Below are positions 27,497 to 36,183 of a DNA stretch of 64,000 nucleotides, one piece after another. Location: assembly GCF_009857885.1 (NCBI RefSeq), contig NZ_WWER01000008.1, positions 124,001 to 188,000 on the forward strand, given 5' to 3'. The notes beneath the pieces are model-generated. The model did no database searches. It saw nothing but the letters and a program-made list of their open reading frames with translations, and was not told where the DNA came from. This DNA comes from Pusillimonas sp. TS35 (GTDB taxonomy: Bacteria > Pseudomonadota > Gammaproteobacteria > Burkholderiales > Burkholderiaceae_B). A program made the translations under genes and the position numbers. Each line of letters begins with the position of its first letter. The stretch's first letter is position 1.

Positions 27497-28087
27497 ATGC
27501 ACAGTAGCGCGCATACGCCCGGCCAGGGCCCCTCCCCTCATGAAGCCGCCGTGCCCGCAGCGGGCGCCGCCCCGGCGGGCGGGCGCATCCTGCCGCCCGC
27601 CTCTGGCCAATCAAGCGATGGCGGCCCATGGCACGCAGCGGTCGCCCATGCCCTGGCCCGTCATGCGGGCCAACAGGGCAGCCTGCTGCCTATCTTGCAC
27701 GACATCCAGCATGCGCTGGGCTACGTTCCCCCCGAAGCGGTGTCAGCGCTCGCGCATTCGCTGCGCTTGCCGCGCGCCGACATCCAGGGGGTGCTCAGCT
27801 TCTACCCGGATTTCCGGCAAACACCACCAGCGGCCGTTGTGCTGCGCATCTGCCAGGCCGAATCCTGTCAGGCCTGTGGTGCGGAGGCGCTGATGGCGCA
27901 TGCCCGCCAGCGCCTCGGTTGCGACATCGGGCACACCTCCGCTGACGACGCGGTCGCGCTCGAAGCCGTTTACTGCCTTGGCCTGTGCGCCCAATCGCCG
28001 GCCGTGATGGTCAACGGCAGGCCATATGCGCATATCACCCCTGAACGGCTGGATCGCCTGTTGTCTGAATACGGAGAACGGCCATGA
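27497..28087 (+). CDS. fdsG: NAD-dependent formate dehydrogenase gamma subunit
   Basis: 196 residues of the NuoE-like thioredoxin-fold [2Fe-2S] family. The cluster ligands are in CQAESCQACG and YCLGLCAQSP (C-x4-C ... C-x3-C pattern); LPILHDIQHALGYVPPEAV is the typical NuoE start. The first 45 residues are Pro/Ala/Gly-rich and probably disordered. ATG 27497 is set by CCAGGAGACC upstream. FdsG with FdsB forms the diaphorase part that passes electrons from formate to NAD+. Its stop overlaps the fdsB start (ATGA at 28084-28087). Confidence 0.93.
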   Translation: MHSSAHTPGQGPSPHEAAVPAAGAAPAGGRILPPASGQSSDGGPWHAAVAHALARHAGQQGSLLPILHDIQHALGYVPPEAVSALAHSLRLPRADIQGVLSFYPDFRQTPPAAVVLRICQAESCQACGAEALMAHARQRLGCDIGHTSADDAVALEAVYCLGLCAQSPAVMVNGRPYAHITPERLDRLLSEYGERP

Positions 28088-29676
28088 CGCGTATCGCCTC
28101 CACCTCCGCCTCGCAGGCCGGTGCAACACGCGTCTATGTACCCTGCGATACCGCCGCAGTGGCTGTGGGCGCGGACGGCGTCGCCCAGGCCATCGAGGAC
28201 CAGGCGGCGCAGCGCGGCCTGCCGGTGCATGTGGTGCGCAACGGCTCGCGCGGCCTGCTGTGGCTGGAGCCCATGGTCGAAGTAGAAACCATCGCCGGGC
28301 GTATTGCCTACGGCCCGGTAGCGCCCGAAGATGTTCCCGGCCTCTTTGACGCCAGTTGGCTGTCGGGCGGCGCACACGCACTGTCGCAGGGCCTGACCGA
28401 AGAAATCCCCTACCTGAAAAAGCAAGAGCGGCTCACGTTTGCACGCGTCGGGATTACCGATCCGCGCTCGCTCGAGGACTACGAAGCGCATGGCGGCTTT
28501 GCAGGCTTGCGCAAGGCCCTGGGCATGACGCCGCAGGCCATCGTACGCGAAGTGATCGAATCCGGGCTGCGAGGCCGTGGCGGCGCAGCCTTTCCCACGG
28601 GGCTGAAGTGGAAAACCGCACTGGAAACACCTGCGGACAGCAAATATATCGTGTGCAATGCCGACGAAGGCGACTCTGGTACCTTTTCAGATCGCATGCT
28701 GATGGAGGGCGACCCTTACAGCCTCATCGAGGGCATGGCAATCGCCGGCCTGGCGGTGGGCGCCCGGCAGGGCTATATCTATGTGCGGTCGGAATACCCG
28801 CTGGCCATAGCAATGCTTGACGAAGCCATTGCGCGTGCACGCGCCGCAGGCTGGTTGGGCGTGAGCAGCAACGGTACCGGGGGCGGCATGGACATCGAGG
28901 TGCGCGTCGGCGCGGGTGCCTATATCTGCGGCGAGGAAACCGCACTGCTCGAAAGCCTGGAAGGCAGACGCGGCATGGTGCGCGCCAAGCCGCCGCTGCC
29001 GGCCATCAGTGGGCTGTTCGGCCAGCCCACCGTGATCAACAACGTCATTTCGCTTGCAACCGTGCCCATTATTCTGGCGCGCGGTGCAGCCTATTACCAG
29101 TCCTTCGGCATGGGCCGCTCGTACGGCACACTGCCCTTTCAACTGGCCGGCAACCTGAAGCGCGGCGGCCTGGTGGAAAAGGCTTTCGGCATCACACTGC
29201 GCGAGTTGTTGTTCGACTACGGCGGCGGCAGTGCAAGCGGCCAGCCGCTGCGCGCGATACAGGTGGGCGGCCCGCTGGGCGCTTACCTGCCCGCTTCGCA
29301 ATGGGACGAGCCGCTGGATTACGAACGCTATACCGAACTGTCTGCCATGCTGGGCCATGGCGGCGTTGTGGCATTTGATGATACGGTTGACTTGTCCCGC
29401 ATGGCCCGCCATGCCATGGCGTTCTGCGCCCATGAATCCTGTGGCAAATGCACACCGTGCCGCATCGGTGCCGTGCGTGGAGTCGAAGTACTGGACCGCA
29501 TCCGCGCCAATATCCAGCGCGAGGCGCAGGTCACGCTGCTGCGCGATTTGTGCGACACAATGATGGCGGGCTCGCTATGCGCGCTGGGCGGCATGACGCC
29601 CTATCCTGTGCTATCGGCGCTGACGCATTTTCCTGAGGATTTCGGCCTGCCTGGCCAGGCGTCGCCCCGCGACTGA
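28084..29676 (+). CDS. fdsB: NAD-dependent formate dehydrogenase beta subunit (FMN, NAD, 4Fe-4S)
   Basis: 530 residues, a NuoF homologue with an N-terminal thioredoxin-like extension. The FMN/NAD region shows GRGGAAFPTGLKW and NADEGDSGTF; GAYICGEETALLESLEGRRG is the classic NuoF segment; the [4Fe-4S] ligands are ESCGKCTPCRIGA near residues 455-465. It accepts electrons from FdsA and reduces NAD+. The start overlaps fdsG by 4 bases and fdsA begins 13 bases after the stop, a tight operon. Confidence 0.95.
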   Translation: MTRIASTSASQAGATRVYVPCDTAAVAVGADGVAQAIEDQAAQRGLPVHVVRNGSRGLLWLEPMVEVETIAGRIAYGPVAPEDVPGLFDASWLSGGAHALSQGLTEEIPYLKKQERLTFARVGITDPRSLEDYEAHGGFAGLRKALGMTPQAIVREVIESGLRGRGGAAFPTGLKWKTALETPADSKYIVCNADEGDSGTFSDRMLMEGDPYSLIEGMAIAGLAVGARQGYIYVRSEYPLAIAMLDEAIARARAAGWLGVSSNGTGGGMDIEVRVGAGAYICGEETALLESLEGRRGMVRAKPPLPAISGLFGQPTVINNVISLATVPIILARGAAYYQSFGMGRSYGTLPFQLAGNLKRGGLVEKAFGITLRELLFDYGGGSASGQPLRAIQVGGPLGAYLPASQWDEPLDYERYTELSAMLGHGGVVAFDDTVDLSRMARHAMAFCAHESCGKCTPCRIGAVRGVEVLDRIRANIQREAQVTLLRDLCDTMMAGSLCALGGMTPYPVLSALTHFPEDFGLPGQASPRD

Positions 29677-29689
29677 AGGAGAAGATGAC

Positions 29690-32626
29690 ATGCTGGAAAC
29701 CATGCTCAGCCGCGAACGCGATTTCGGTACCCCGCCGCGCAGCAGCGCGACGCGCGTCAACGTAACCATAGACGGCACCCGTATCGACGTCCCGGCCGGC
29801 ACATCCGTGATGCGGGCCGCCGCCGAAGGCGGCATCAATATACCGAAGCTCTGCGCATCAGACCAGTTGGAGGCCTTCGGTTCCTGCCGTCTTTGCCTGG
29901 TCCAGATTGATGGGCGCCGCGGCCATCCCGCCGCGTGCACCACGCCCGTAGAGCCGAACATGATCATCCATACCAGCACGCCCCGGCTACGCCAACTTCG
30001 CCGCGGCGTCATGGAGCTTTATATTTCCGACCACCCGCTCGACTGCCTGACCTGCCCCGCCAATGGCGACTGCGAACTGCAGGACATGGCGGGCGTGGTG
30101 GGACTGCGCGAGGTGCGCTACGGCGAGGGCGGCCAGAACCACCTGGACAGCGCCGTCGACCGCTCCAACCCATATTTTGAGTTCGACCCCGCCAAATGCA
30201 TTGTCTGCAGTCGCTGCGTGCGCGCATGCGGCGAAGTGCAGGGCACCTTCGCATTGACGGTAGGCAGCCGAGGTTTCGCCTCGCACATTGTGGCCGGCCA
30301 GAACGAAAGTTTCATGGACAGTGACTGCGTATCCTGCGGCGCCTGCGTGCAGGCCTGCCCCACGTCCTCGCTCATCGAGAAAAGCATTATTGAGCAAGGG
30401 CAGCCCGAACACGCCATCATCACCACCTGCGCCTACTGCGGCGTAGGCTGCGCCTTCAAGGCGGAAATGCAGGGCGAGCGGGTGGTGCGCATGACACCCT
30501 GGAAAGACGGCAAAGCCAATCACGGCCATGCCTGCGTGAAAGGGCGCTTCGCCTGGGGCTACGCCACACACCCCGATCGCATGCTGTCCCCCATGATACG
30601 GACGCGCATTACTGACCCTTGGCGCGAAGTCGGCTGGGACGAAGCCATCGACTACGCGGCATCGGAAATCCGCCGCATCCAGGCTACCTATGGCAACGAT
30701 GCCGTGGGCGGTATTACATCCTCGCGCTGCACGAATGAGGAAACATACCTGGTGCAGAAAATGGTGCGCGCCGCCTTCGGCACTAATAATGTCGATACTT
30801 GCGCACGGGTGTGCCACTCGCCCACAGGCTATGGCCTGAGAACGACGCTGGGTGAATCGGCCGGCACACAAACCTTCGACTCCGTCATGCAGGCGGATGT
30901 GGTGATTGTGATGGGTGCCAATCCCAGCGCCGCGCACCCCGTTTTTGCATCGCGCCTGAAACGCCGCCTGCGCGAGGGCGCCAAGCTGATCGTCATCGAC
31001 CCGCGCCGCATCGACTTGGTGAGCGGGCCATATCTCAAAGCCGATTTCCATCTTCCGGTGCGGCCCGGCGCCAATACCGCCCTGCTGACCGCGATGGCGC
31101 ATGTGATCGCCACCGAGGGCCTCATCGATGATGATTTCATCGCTGCGCGTTGCGAGCTTCCTGCTTTCGCACAATGGCGGGATTTCGTCATGCGGCCAGA
31201 AAATTCGCCCGAAGCCATGCAGGCCGCGACAGGCGTGCCTGCGGCCGATGTACGCGGTGCCGCCCGCCTGTATGCCAGTGGCGGCAATGGTGCGATCTAC
31301 TACGGCCTGGGCGTGACGGAACACAGCCAGGGCTCGACCACAGTGATGGCGATCGCCAACCTTGCCATGGCCACGGGCAACCTTGGGCGGGAAGGCGTGG
31401 GCGTCAATCCCCTGCGAGGACAAAACAACGTCCAGGGCTCCTGCGACATGGGCTCATTTCCGCATGAATTTCCGGGCTACCGCCATGTCTCCGACGACGC
31501 CACGCGCAACGCCTTTGCACGCGACTGGGGGGTGCCCCTGCAGGCCGAGCCCGGCATGCGGCTGCCCAATATGTTCGATGCCGCAGTGGGCGGCACTTTC
31601 AAGGGGCTGTATTGCCAGGGCGAAGACGTGGTGCAGTCAGACCCCAACACCCGCCACGTCGCGGCCGCGCTCAGCGCCATGGAATGCGTGATCGTTCAGG
31701 ATATCTTCCTGAACGAAACGGCCAAGTATGCACATGTGTTCCTGCCCGGATCGTCCTTCCTGGAAAAAGACGGCACTTTCACCAATGCGGAAAGGCGCAT
31801 CTCGCGCGTGCGCAAAGTGATGGCACCCCTTGCAGGCAAGGCTGACTGGGAAGTCACCTGTGCGCTGTCCAATGCGCTGGGCTACCCGATGAATTATGAT
31901 CACCCTTCCCAAGTGATGGATGAGATCGCGCGGCTGACACCTACTTTTGCCGGCGTATCCTACGACCGCATCGACGCATTGGGCGGCAGTGTGCAATGGC
32001 CCTGCAATGCCGCGGCCCCGGACGGCACGCCTATCATGCATGCCAACGCCTTCGTGCGCGGCAAGGGCCGTTTCATGATTACCCAGTATGTGCCCAGCGA
32101 AGAGCGCAGCACCCGCAAGTTTCCGCTGCTGCTGACCACAGGCCGCATCCTGTCCCAATACAACGTGGGTGCACAAACGCGCAGGACGGCGAATGTCCAG
32201 TGGCATGAGCAGGATATGCTGGAGATACATCCGCACGACGCCGAAGACCGCGGCATCCGCAGCGGCGACCTGGTAGCGGTAGAGAGCCGAGCCGGCGAAA
32301 CCGTGCTGCGCGCCGAGGTAACCGACCGCGTACAGCCTGGTGTCGTGTACACCACCTTTCATTTTCCGGAATCGGGCGCCAATGTCGTGACAACGGACAG
32401 CACGGACTGGGCCACCGACTGCCCGGAATATAAAGTGACCGCTGTACAAGCACGGCGGGTTACCAAGCCCTCGCACTGGCAGGCGGACTGGGCAGCGTTT
32501 GACGAGACACAGCACGCACTGCTGACACAACGACAGCGCATGGGCGCGCCAGCGCTCCATGCGCAGGGCCACCTCACAGCCGCAGCCGCCTCCTCTCCTG
32601 ATCCTACCGCAACCGGCAAACTTTGA
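29690..32626 (+). CDS. fdsA: NAD-dependent formate dehydrogenase catalytic alpha subunit
   Basis: 978 residues starting at ATG 29690 behind AAGGAGAAG. The N-terminal iron-sulfur chain is complete: [2Fe-2S] ligands FGSCRLCLVQ and HPAACTTP, the His-ligated site HPLDCLTCPANGDCEL, ferredoxin motifs CIVCSRCVRACGE and CVSCGACVQACP, and CAYCGVGCAF before the Mo domain. The Mo ligand Cys is in ARVCHSPTGYGL. The rest is the bis-MGD fold (GQNNVQGSCDMG; FLPGSSFLEKDGTFTN). Mo is assigned because mobA/moaA are adjacent and Cys rather than Sec is present. It oxidises formate to CO2, soluble in the cytoplasm. Confidence 0.96.
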   Translation: MLETMLSRERDFGTPPRSSATRVNVTIDGTRIDVPAGTSVMRAAAEGGINIPKLCASDQLEAFGSCRLCLVQIDGRRGHPAACTTPVEPNMIIHTSTPRLRQLRRGVMELYISDHPLDCLTCPANGDCELQDMAGVVGLREVRYGEGGQNHLDSAVDRSNPYFEFDPAKCIVCSRCVRACGEVQGTFALTVGSRGFASHIVAGQNESFMDSDCVSCGACVQACPTSSLIEKSIIEQGQPEHAIITTCAYCGVGCAFKAEMQGERVVRMTPWKDGKANHGHACVKGRFAWGYATHPDRMLSPMIRTRITDPWREVGWDEAIDYAASEIRRIQATYGNDAVGGITSSRCTNEETYLVQKMVRAAFGTNNVDTCARVCHSPTGYGLRTTLGESAGTQTFDSVMQADVVIVMGANPSAAHPVFASRLKRRLREGAKLIVIDPRRIDLVSGPYLKADFHLPVRPGANTALLTAMAHVIATEGLIDDDFIAARCELPAFAQWRDFVMRPENSPEAMQAATGVPAADVRGAARLYASGGNGAIYYGLGVTEHSQGSTTVMAIANLAMATGNLGREGVGVNPLRGQNNVQGSCDMGSFPHEFPGYRHVSDDATRNAFARDWGVPLQAEPGMRLPNMFDAAVGGTFKGLYCQGEDVVQSDPNTRHVAAALSAMECVIVQDIFLNETAKYAHVFLPGSSFLEKDGTFTNAERRISRVRKVMAPLAGKADWEVTCALSNALGYPMNYDHPSQVMDEIARLTPTFAGVSYDRIDALGGSVQWPCNAAAPDGTPIMHANAFVRGKGRFMITQYVPSEERSTRKFPLLLTTGRILSQYNVGAQTRRTANVQWHEQDMLEIHPHDAEDRGIRSGDLVAVESRAGETVLRAEVTDRVQPGVVYTTFHFPESGANVVTTDSTDWATDCPEYKVTAVQARRVTKPSHWQADWAAFDETQHALLTQRQRMGAPALHAQGHLTAAAASSPDPTATGKL

Positions 32627-32639
32627 CGGAGCGAACCGC

Positions 32640-33572
32640 ATGCGTTTACCTGAAGCCCCTGTCCCATCCTCCGCACCCGACGCCATGGCCAATGCACTGC
32701 CCGGCCTGCAACGGCGCGCGGTGGTGCGCGGCACGCCGGACGCGCTGCACCGCGACACTGACGATATTGCGGATGAAGTCGCGGTAGCGCTGCAATTCAA
32801 CGGCATTAGCCACGCGACGGTGCTGGCCACGCCCACCGACCTCGAGGACTTAGCCATCGGCTTCGCCTTTACAGAGGGCATCATCCACAACGCTGGGGAA
32901 ATCTACGGCATAGACGTAGACACGCGTCCGGAAGGCATTGTGTTGCAGGTTGAGATTGCGAGCGCCCGCATGCACGGCCTGAAACTGCGCCGGCGCACAT
33001 TGGCCGGCAGGACAGGCTGCGGCCTGTGCGGCTTGGAAAGCCTGGATGACGTACAGCGCGATCTGGCTGTCCTGCCCGCCCCCACCCAAGGTTACCGGGG
33101 GGCCGCGCTGACGGGCGCGGCCATACAACTCGACACCCTGCAGCCGCTGCATCGAACGTGCGGCGCCACGCACGCGGCCGGCTGGGCGGACATGAACGGG
33201 TGTGTGACTGCCGTGCGCGAGGATGTCGGGCGCCACAATGCACTGGACAAGCTGATCGGCCACCTGCTGCGCCAAGGCGTCGCTACCACAGAGGGCTTTG
33301 CGGTGATTTCGAGCCGGGCGAGTTTTGAAATGGTGCAGAAAGCCGCCGCCGCCGGCATCGGGGCATTGGTGGCGGTCTCCGCGCCCACCCGTTATGCGGT
33401 GGATATGGCCGAGCGCCTGAACATATTGCTGGCGGGCTTTGTACGCGGCGGCAATTTCACCCTCTACAGCCACGACGAATACTTGAAGAATGAGCCGGGG
33501 CACGAAAGCCCGGGGCACGAAAGCCCGGGGCACGAAAGCCCGGGGCGCGAAAGCCCGGGGCGCGAGCCATGA
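32640..33572 (+). CDS. fdhD: Formate dehydrogenase accessory sulfurtransferase FdhD/FdsC
   Basis: 310 residues starting at ATG 32640 behind GGAGCG. FdhD landmarks: DLEDLAIGFAFTEGII, TGCGLCGLESL with the sulfur-carrying Cys pair, and CVTAVREDVGRHNALDKLIGH. It transfers sulfur from a cysteine desulfurase to the molybdenum cofactor, a step needed for active formate dehydrogenase. The last 25 residues are a pentapeptide repeat (PGHES/PGRES) coded by 15-base repeats, probably an unstructured tail. The stop overlaps the fdsD ATG (33569-33572). Confidence 0.93.
   Translation: MRLPEAPVPSSAPDAMANALPGLQRRAVVRGTPDALHRDTDDIADEVAVALQFNGISHATVLATPTDLEDLAIGFAFTEGIIHNAGEIYGIDVDTRPEGIVLQVEIASARMHGLKLRRRTLAGRTGCGLCGLESLDDVQRDLAVLPAPTQGYRGAALTGAAIQLDTLQPLHRTCGATHAAGWADMNGCVTAVREDVGRHNALDKLIGHLLRQGVATTEGFAVISSRASFEMVQKAAAAGIGALVAVSAPTRYAVDMAERLNILLAGFVRGGNFTLYSHDEYLKNEPGHESPGHESPGHESPGRESPGREP
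33495..33566 (+). repeat. 15-base tandem repeat at the 3' end of fdhD
   Basis: About five units of CCGGGGCACGAAAGC, the last two with CGC for CAC and the final one partial. Each unit codes PGHES or PGRES in the fdhD frame, so gain or loss of units keeps the frame. The array ends 3 bases before the fdsD start codon. Confidence 0.9.
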
Positions 33573-33832
33573 ACGATATTGCCCACCTGATACGCCTGGC
33601 CAACCGCATTGCCGCATTTTTCGAGGCCATGCCGGACCGGGCCGAGGCGCTGGAAGGCATCGCCAGCCACATTCAGAAGTTTTGGCCACCTGGCATGCGC
33701 GCCCCGATGCTGGCGTTTCTGGACGCCCATCCCGATGGCATATTGGGCGATATAGCGCTGAAAGAAATTGCGCGCGAAGCCATCAACCGTAACCGGCAGC
33801 GCCTTATGCCCAGCGGCATACCGCCCACCTGA
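33569..33832 (+). CDS. fdsD: Formate dehydrogenase delta subunit
   Basis: 87 residues; MNDIAHLIRLANRIAAFFE and IASHIQKFWPPGMRAPML match the small FdsD family. In the fds enzymes of Cupriavidus and Rhodobacter, FdsD is a small subunit linked to complex assembly or stability. ATG 33569 overlaps the fdhD stop. It is the last gene of fdsG-B-A-fdhD-D and is followed by a bidirectional terminator. The array just upstream encodes the fdhD tail, so fdsD translation depends on coupling through that repeat. Confidence 0.93.
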   Translation: MNDIAHLIRLANRIAAFFEAMPDRAEALEGIASHIQKFWPPGMRAPMLAFLDAHPDGILGDIALKEIAREAINRNRQRLMPSGIPPT

Positions 33833-33870
33833 GACTGCGCACGAAACATGAAAAACAGCGTACACATGAA

Positions 33871-33900
33871 AAAGCGCCCGTTATGCATAACGGGCGCCTT
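33871..33900. terminator. Bidirectional intrinsic terminator between fds operon and usp
   Basis: GCGCCCGTTAT (33874-33884) and ATAACGGGCGC (33887-33897) form a perfect stem. The minus strand continues with TTTTTC, suiting the stress protein gene; the plus strand has CTTGTT. It lies between converging genes. Confidence 0.85.
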
Positions 33901-33937
33901 GTTACCGCGACGCCGGCCCAAAGCCGGCGAGGACGCA

Positions 33938-34399
33938 TCAGGAAGATTCTTTGACGCGATATACCAGCACGGCTGTTTTGGCCAGGCTGAGCACCTTGTT
34001 GGTGACGCTGCCCAGCAGCAGACGTGACAGGCCGCTGCGGCCGTGGCTGCCGATGAAAATGAGGTCGCAGCCTTCTTCTTCGGCGACCTGAACCAGGCCG
34101 TCGGCAACATTGAAATTGGACACCGAGCGGCCCTTGGCCTTGACGCCTGCGGTTTCGGCGCGGTCGAGTACCGCTTTGAGGTATTTCTGAGCCTGCTCCT
34201 GCGCAGTCTTGTCGTAGTCTTCGTCGGTGATGGCATAGGCTGCGGCCATGCCATCGAAACCCACAGTGGCTGCAAAGGGCTGCGTGACGTGCAGGGCGAT
34301 AATTTCGGCCCCGATTTCGCGAGCAAAACAAACACCTTTGTTCGCGGCCTGTGCAGACAGCGAAGACCCGTCAGTTGGGATGAGTATTTTCTTGAACAT
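33938..34399 (-). CDS. Universal stress protein (UspA family)
   Basis: 153 residues; MFKKILIPTDGSSLSAQAA is the family N-terminus and IFIGSHGRSGLSRLLLGSVTNKVL carries the ATP-binding G-x2-G-x9-G-S/T pattern. ATG 34399 is preferred to one five codons upstream because it begins the first beta strand as in homologues. Usp proteins are cytosolic and respond to stress or energy limitation. An upstream FNR-like box at about -41 suggests induction at low oxygen, which suits its place near formate and nitric-oxide genes. Confidence 0.92.
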   Translation of the reverse strand: MFKKILIPTDGSSLSAQAANKGVCFAREIGAEIIALHVTQPFAATVGFDGMAAAYAITDEDYDKTAQEQAQKYLKAVLDRAETAGVKAKGRSVSNFNVADGLVQVAEEEGCDLIFIGSHGRSGLSRLLLGSVTNKVLSLAKTAVLVYRVKESS

Positions 34400-34453
34400 G
34401 GTGTTGGCCCCCATAATTTGCTGTGCCCCGTAGGTTAATGGATTGACATGAAT

Positions 34454-34494
34454 AGTGTACCTAGTGAATACACCCAGGTACTGATTTGCGTCAA
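34454..34494 (-). promoter_or_regulatory. Putative FNR/ANR-activated promoter of the usp gene
   Basis: On the minus strand TTGACGCAAATCAG (34494-34481) matches the FNR consensus TTGAT-N4-ATCAA at 8 of 10 positions. A -10-like TACACT lies at 34459-34454. With a start near 34447 the box is centred about 41 bases upstream, the normal spacing for FNR-type activation. Confidence 0.5.
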
Positions 34495-34507
34495 CACCCG
34501 GCGTGCC

Positions 34508-34849
34508 TCACGGTTGCGTAGCCGCCTGGTACAAATACGTACAGCGCGTACCCGTGCGGCAGTATGCCAGTACAGGTGCGGGCATGGTCTTGAGCAGCTC
34601 GGCGAAGCGCTCGACGTCGTGCGGCGTCATGGCGCCGCTGACCACCGGCAGATACGCCACTTGCAGCCCGGCCGCCCGCGCCGCCTCGATGACATCGGCG
34701 GACTGGGGCTGATCCGGGCCGCCCTCGAAATCGGGCCGGTTGATGATGACGCTTTTGTAACCCGCGTCGGCGACGGCCCGCATGTCGTCGGGAGCGAGTT
34801 GCGGCGCGACGGCGAAATCGTCTGTCAGCGCATTGATGGGAACCGGCAT
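34508..34849 (-). CDS. TIGR01244-type phosphatase/sulfurtransferase-like protein
   Basis: 113 residues with a good AAGGAG before ATG 34849. ALTDDFAVAPQLAPDDMRAV and GYKSVIINRPDFEG match the small protein-tyrosine-phosphatase-like domain also fused to some beta-lactamase-fold hydrolases (Blh). The catalytic loop is AYCRTGTRCTYLY, with nucleophilic Cys and following Arg. The cellular substrate is unknown; homologues are linked to sulfide or persulfide handling. It is divergent from the GNAT gene across 60 bases. Confidence 0.82.
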   Translation of the reverse strand: MPVPINALTDDFAVAPQLAPDDMRAVADAGYKSVIINRPDFEGGPDQPQSADVIEAARAAGLQVAYLPVVSGAMTPHDVERFAELLKTMPAPVLAYCRTGTRCTYLYQAATQP

Positions 34850-34909
34850 GGGTGACTCCTTGTTTATACTGTGATGCATCGGTCTGTCGCATCCTTCAAG
34901 GAAAATAGT

Positions 34910-35518
34910 ATGATCAGCGCCCCTGGTGCGCAAGCCCCTTCCAGCGGCGGCAAGATGCCCGCACAATCCCGCATCGCAGGCCTCGAAATCCGCGACGCAA
35001 CGTCCGACGATATAGCCAGCGTACAAGCCATTTATGCGCATCACGTCCTGAACAGCATCTACACGTTCGAAGAAATCCCTCCTACTGTCGACGAGATGCG
35101 GCAGCGGCTGGACAAGATCACAAACCAGGGGCTGCCATTCCTGGTTGCCGTGCTGGATGGCGTGGTGGTCGGCTATGCCTACGCGGGCCTGTATCGTCCA
35201 CGCATTGCGTACCGCTACACGCTCGAGGACTCCATCTATCTCTCTCCCCAGCAGTCCGGCAAAGGCCTGGGCAAGGTGCTGCTGGCTGAGCTTCTGCGCC
35301 GCTGCGAACAAGGCCCTTGGCGGCAGATGATTGCGGTCATCGCCGGGCACGACAACCGCAGTTCTATATCGCTGCACCGCAGCCTGGGGTTCGCCTATGT
35401 GGGCGCACAGCCCGCCACGGGTTACAAACTGGGCCGCTGGATCGACGTGGTGTTCATGCAACGGGCCCTGGGCGCAGGTTCCGGCTCGGCGCCCGATGCA
35501 TGGGATTTCCCTGGGTAG
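34910..35518 (+). CDS. GNAT-family N-acetyltransferase (phosphinothricin acetyltransferase-like)
   Basis: 202 residues; ATG 34910 follows AAGGAAAAT. EIRDATSDDIASVQAIYAHHV starts the domain, QQSGKGLGKVLLAELLRRCE is the acetyl-CoA pyrophosphate loop (Q/R-x-x-G-x-G/A), and NRSSISLHRSLGFAYVG is motif B. The form is that of the PAT/Bar/MddA group, which acetylates phosphinothricin or methionine derivatives. The first 25 residues are a Gly/Ser/Pro leader without known role. Substrate is not determinable. It shows no operon partner. Confidence 0.87.
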   Translation: MISAPGAQAPSSGGKMPAQSRIAGLEIRDATSDDIASVQAIYAHHVLNSIYTFEEIPPTVDEMRQRLDKITNQGLPFLVAVLDGVVVGYAYAGLYRPRIAYRYTLEDSIYLSPQQSGKGLGKVLLAELLRRCEQGPWRQMIAVIAGHDNRSSISLHRSLGFAYVGAQPATGYKLGRWIDVVFMQRALGAGSGSAPDAWDFPG

Positions 35519-35671
35519 GCGCAGCCGTCCTGCACAGCGGTCTGGCGCCTGCTCTCCACACCATGAGGTGCCGGCGCGGGGCTGACCACCCTACCGTCCG
35601 TGATCGTCTGCGTTCCGGCGCCAATCCCTGCATGGATGTGTCTCACGGATGCCTTCCGGATGTCCCACGGA

Positions 35672-35718
35672 TTGACGGCATGCGGCTATTTTTATAAGAT
35701 TACTTTTAAATAAATCTT
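35672..35718 (+). promoter_or_regulatory. Promoter with NsrR operator for the globin-nnrS-nsrR operon
   Basis: TTGACG (35672-35677) and TAAGAT (35695-35700) are 17 bases apart. The operator covers 35696-35718: AAGATTACTTT, one T, AAATAAATCTT, an 11-1-11 inverted repeat with 9 of 11 symmetric positions. This is the NsrR architecture (AAGATGCATTT half-sites in enterobacteria). It overlaps the -10, as expected for repression. Confidence 0.72.
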
Positions 35719-35775
35719 TTACCACCCGGCCTCGACACTTCCGGGTGCCCGTTCTCCTACCGTAATCGATACTCC

Positions 35776-36183
35776 ATGGCTCCAGCCGCTTTATGCACTG
35801 AACAGGAAATCACTACCCTGGTTCACGATTTTTACGCGCGTGTTCGCGCCGACGCCCTGCTCGGCCCCATCTTTGACGCGCACATCGACGACTGGGACAC
35901 TCATCTGGCCATCATGGTCCGTTTCTGGTCTTCGGTGCTGCTGGGTTCAGGCACCTACAGCGGCACGCCCATGCCCAAGCATGTGGCGTTGCCGGGGCTG
36001 GAACCGCACATGTTTCACCATTGGCTCAAACTCTTTCACAACACCACCGAGACGCTTCCCAATCGGCTGTTCGCGCAGCGCGCCGAAGAGGCGGCGCAGC
36101 GCATTGCACGAAGCCTGTGGTTTGGCTACCAGATGAATAATCACCCCGAAACCCTGCCGAGGGATCTTGACCATGGCCGCTGA
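35776..36183 (+). CDS. Group III truncated hemoglobin
   Basis: 135 residues. ITTLVHDFYARVRADALLG holds the B-helix Tyr, and ALPGLEPHMFHHWLKLF holds the proximal His of the F helix; RFWSSVLLGSGTY is characteristic of group III (Ctb-like) globins. These bind O2 and NO with high affinity; Campylobacter Ctb is NssR-induced under nitrosative stress. Here it is the first gene of an operon with nnrS and nsrR and sits behind an NsrR site, so a role in NO detoxification is well supported by context. nnrS overlaps its 3' end by 11 bases. Confidence 0.92.
   Translation: MAPAALCTEQEITTLVHDFYARVRADALLGPIFDAHIDDWDTHLAIMVRFWSSVLLGSGTYSGTPMPKHVALPGLEPHMFHHWLKLFHNTTETLPNRLFAQRAEEAAQRIARSLWFGYQMNNHPETLPRDLDHGR

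Noticed and set aside
33495-33566. CRISPR-like array
   Set aside because: The 15-base units are contiguous without spacers and lie in frame inside fdhD.
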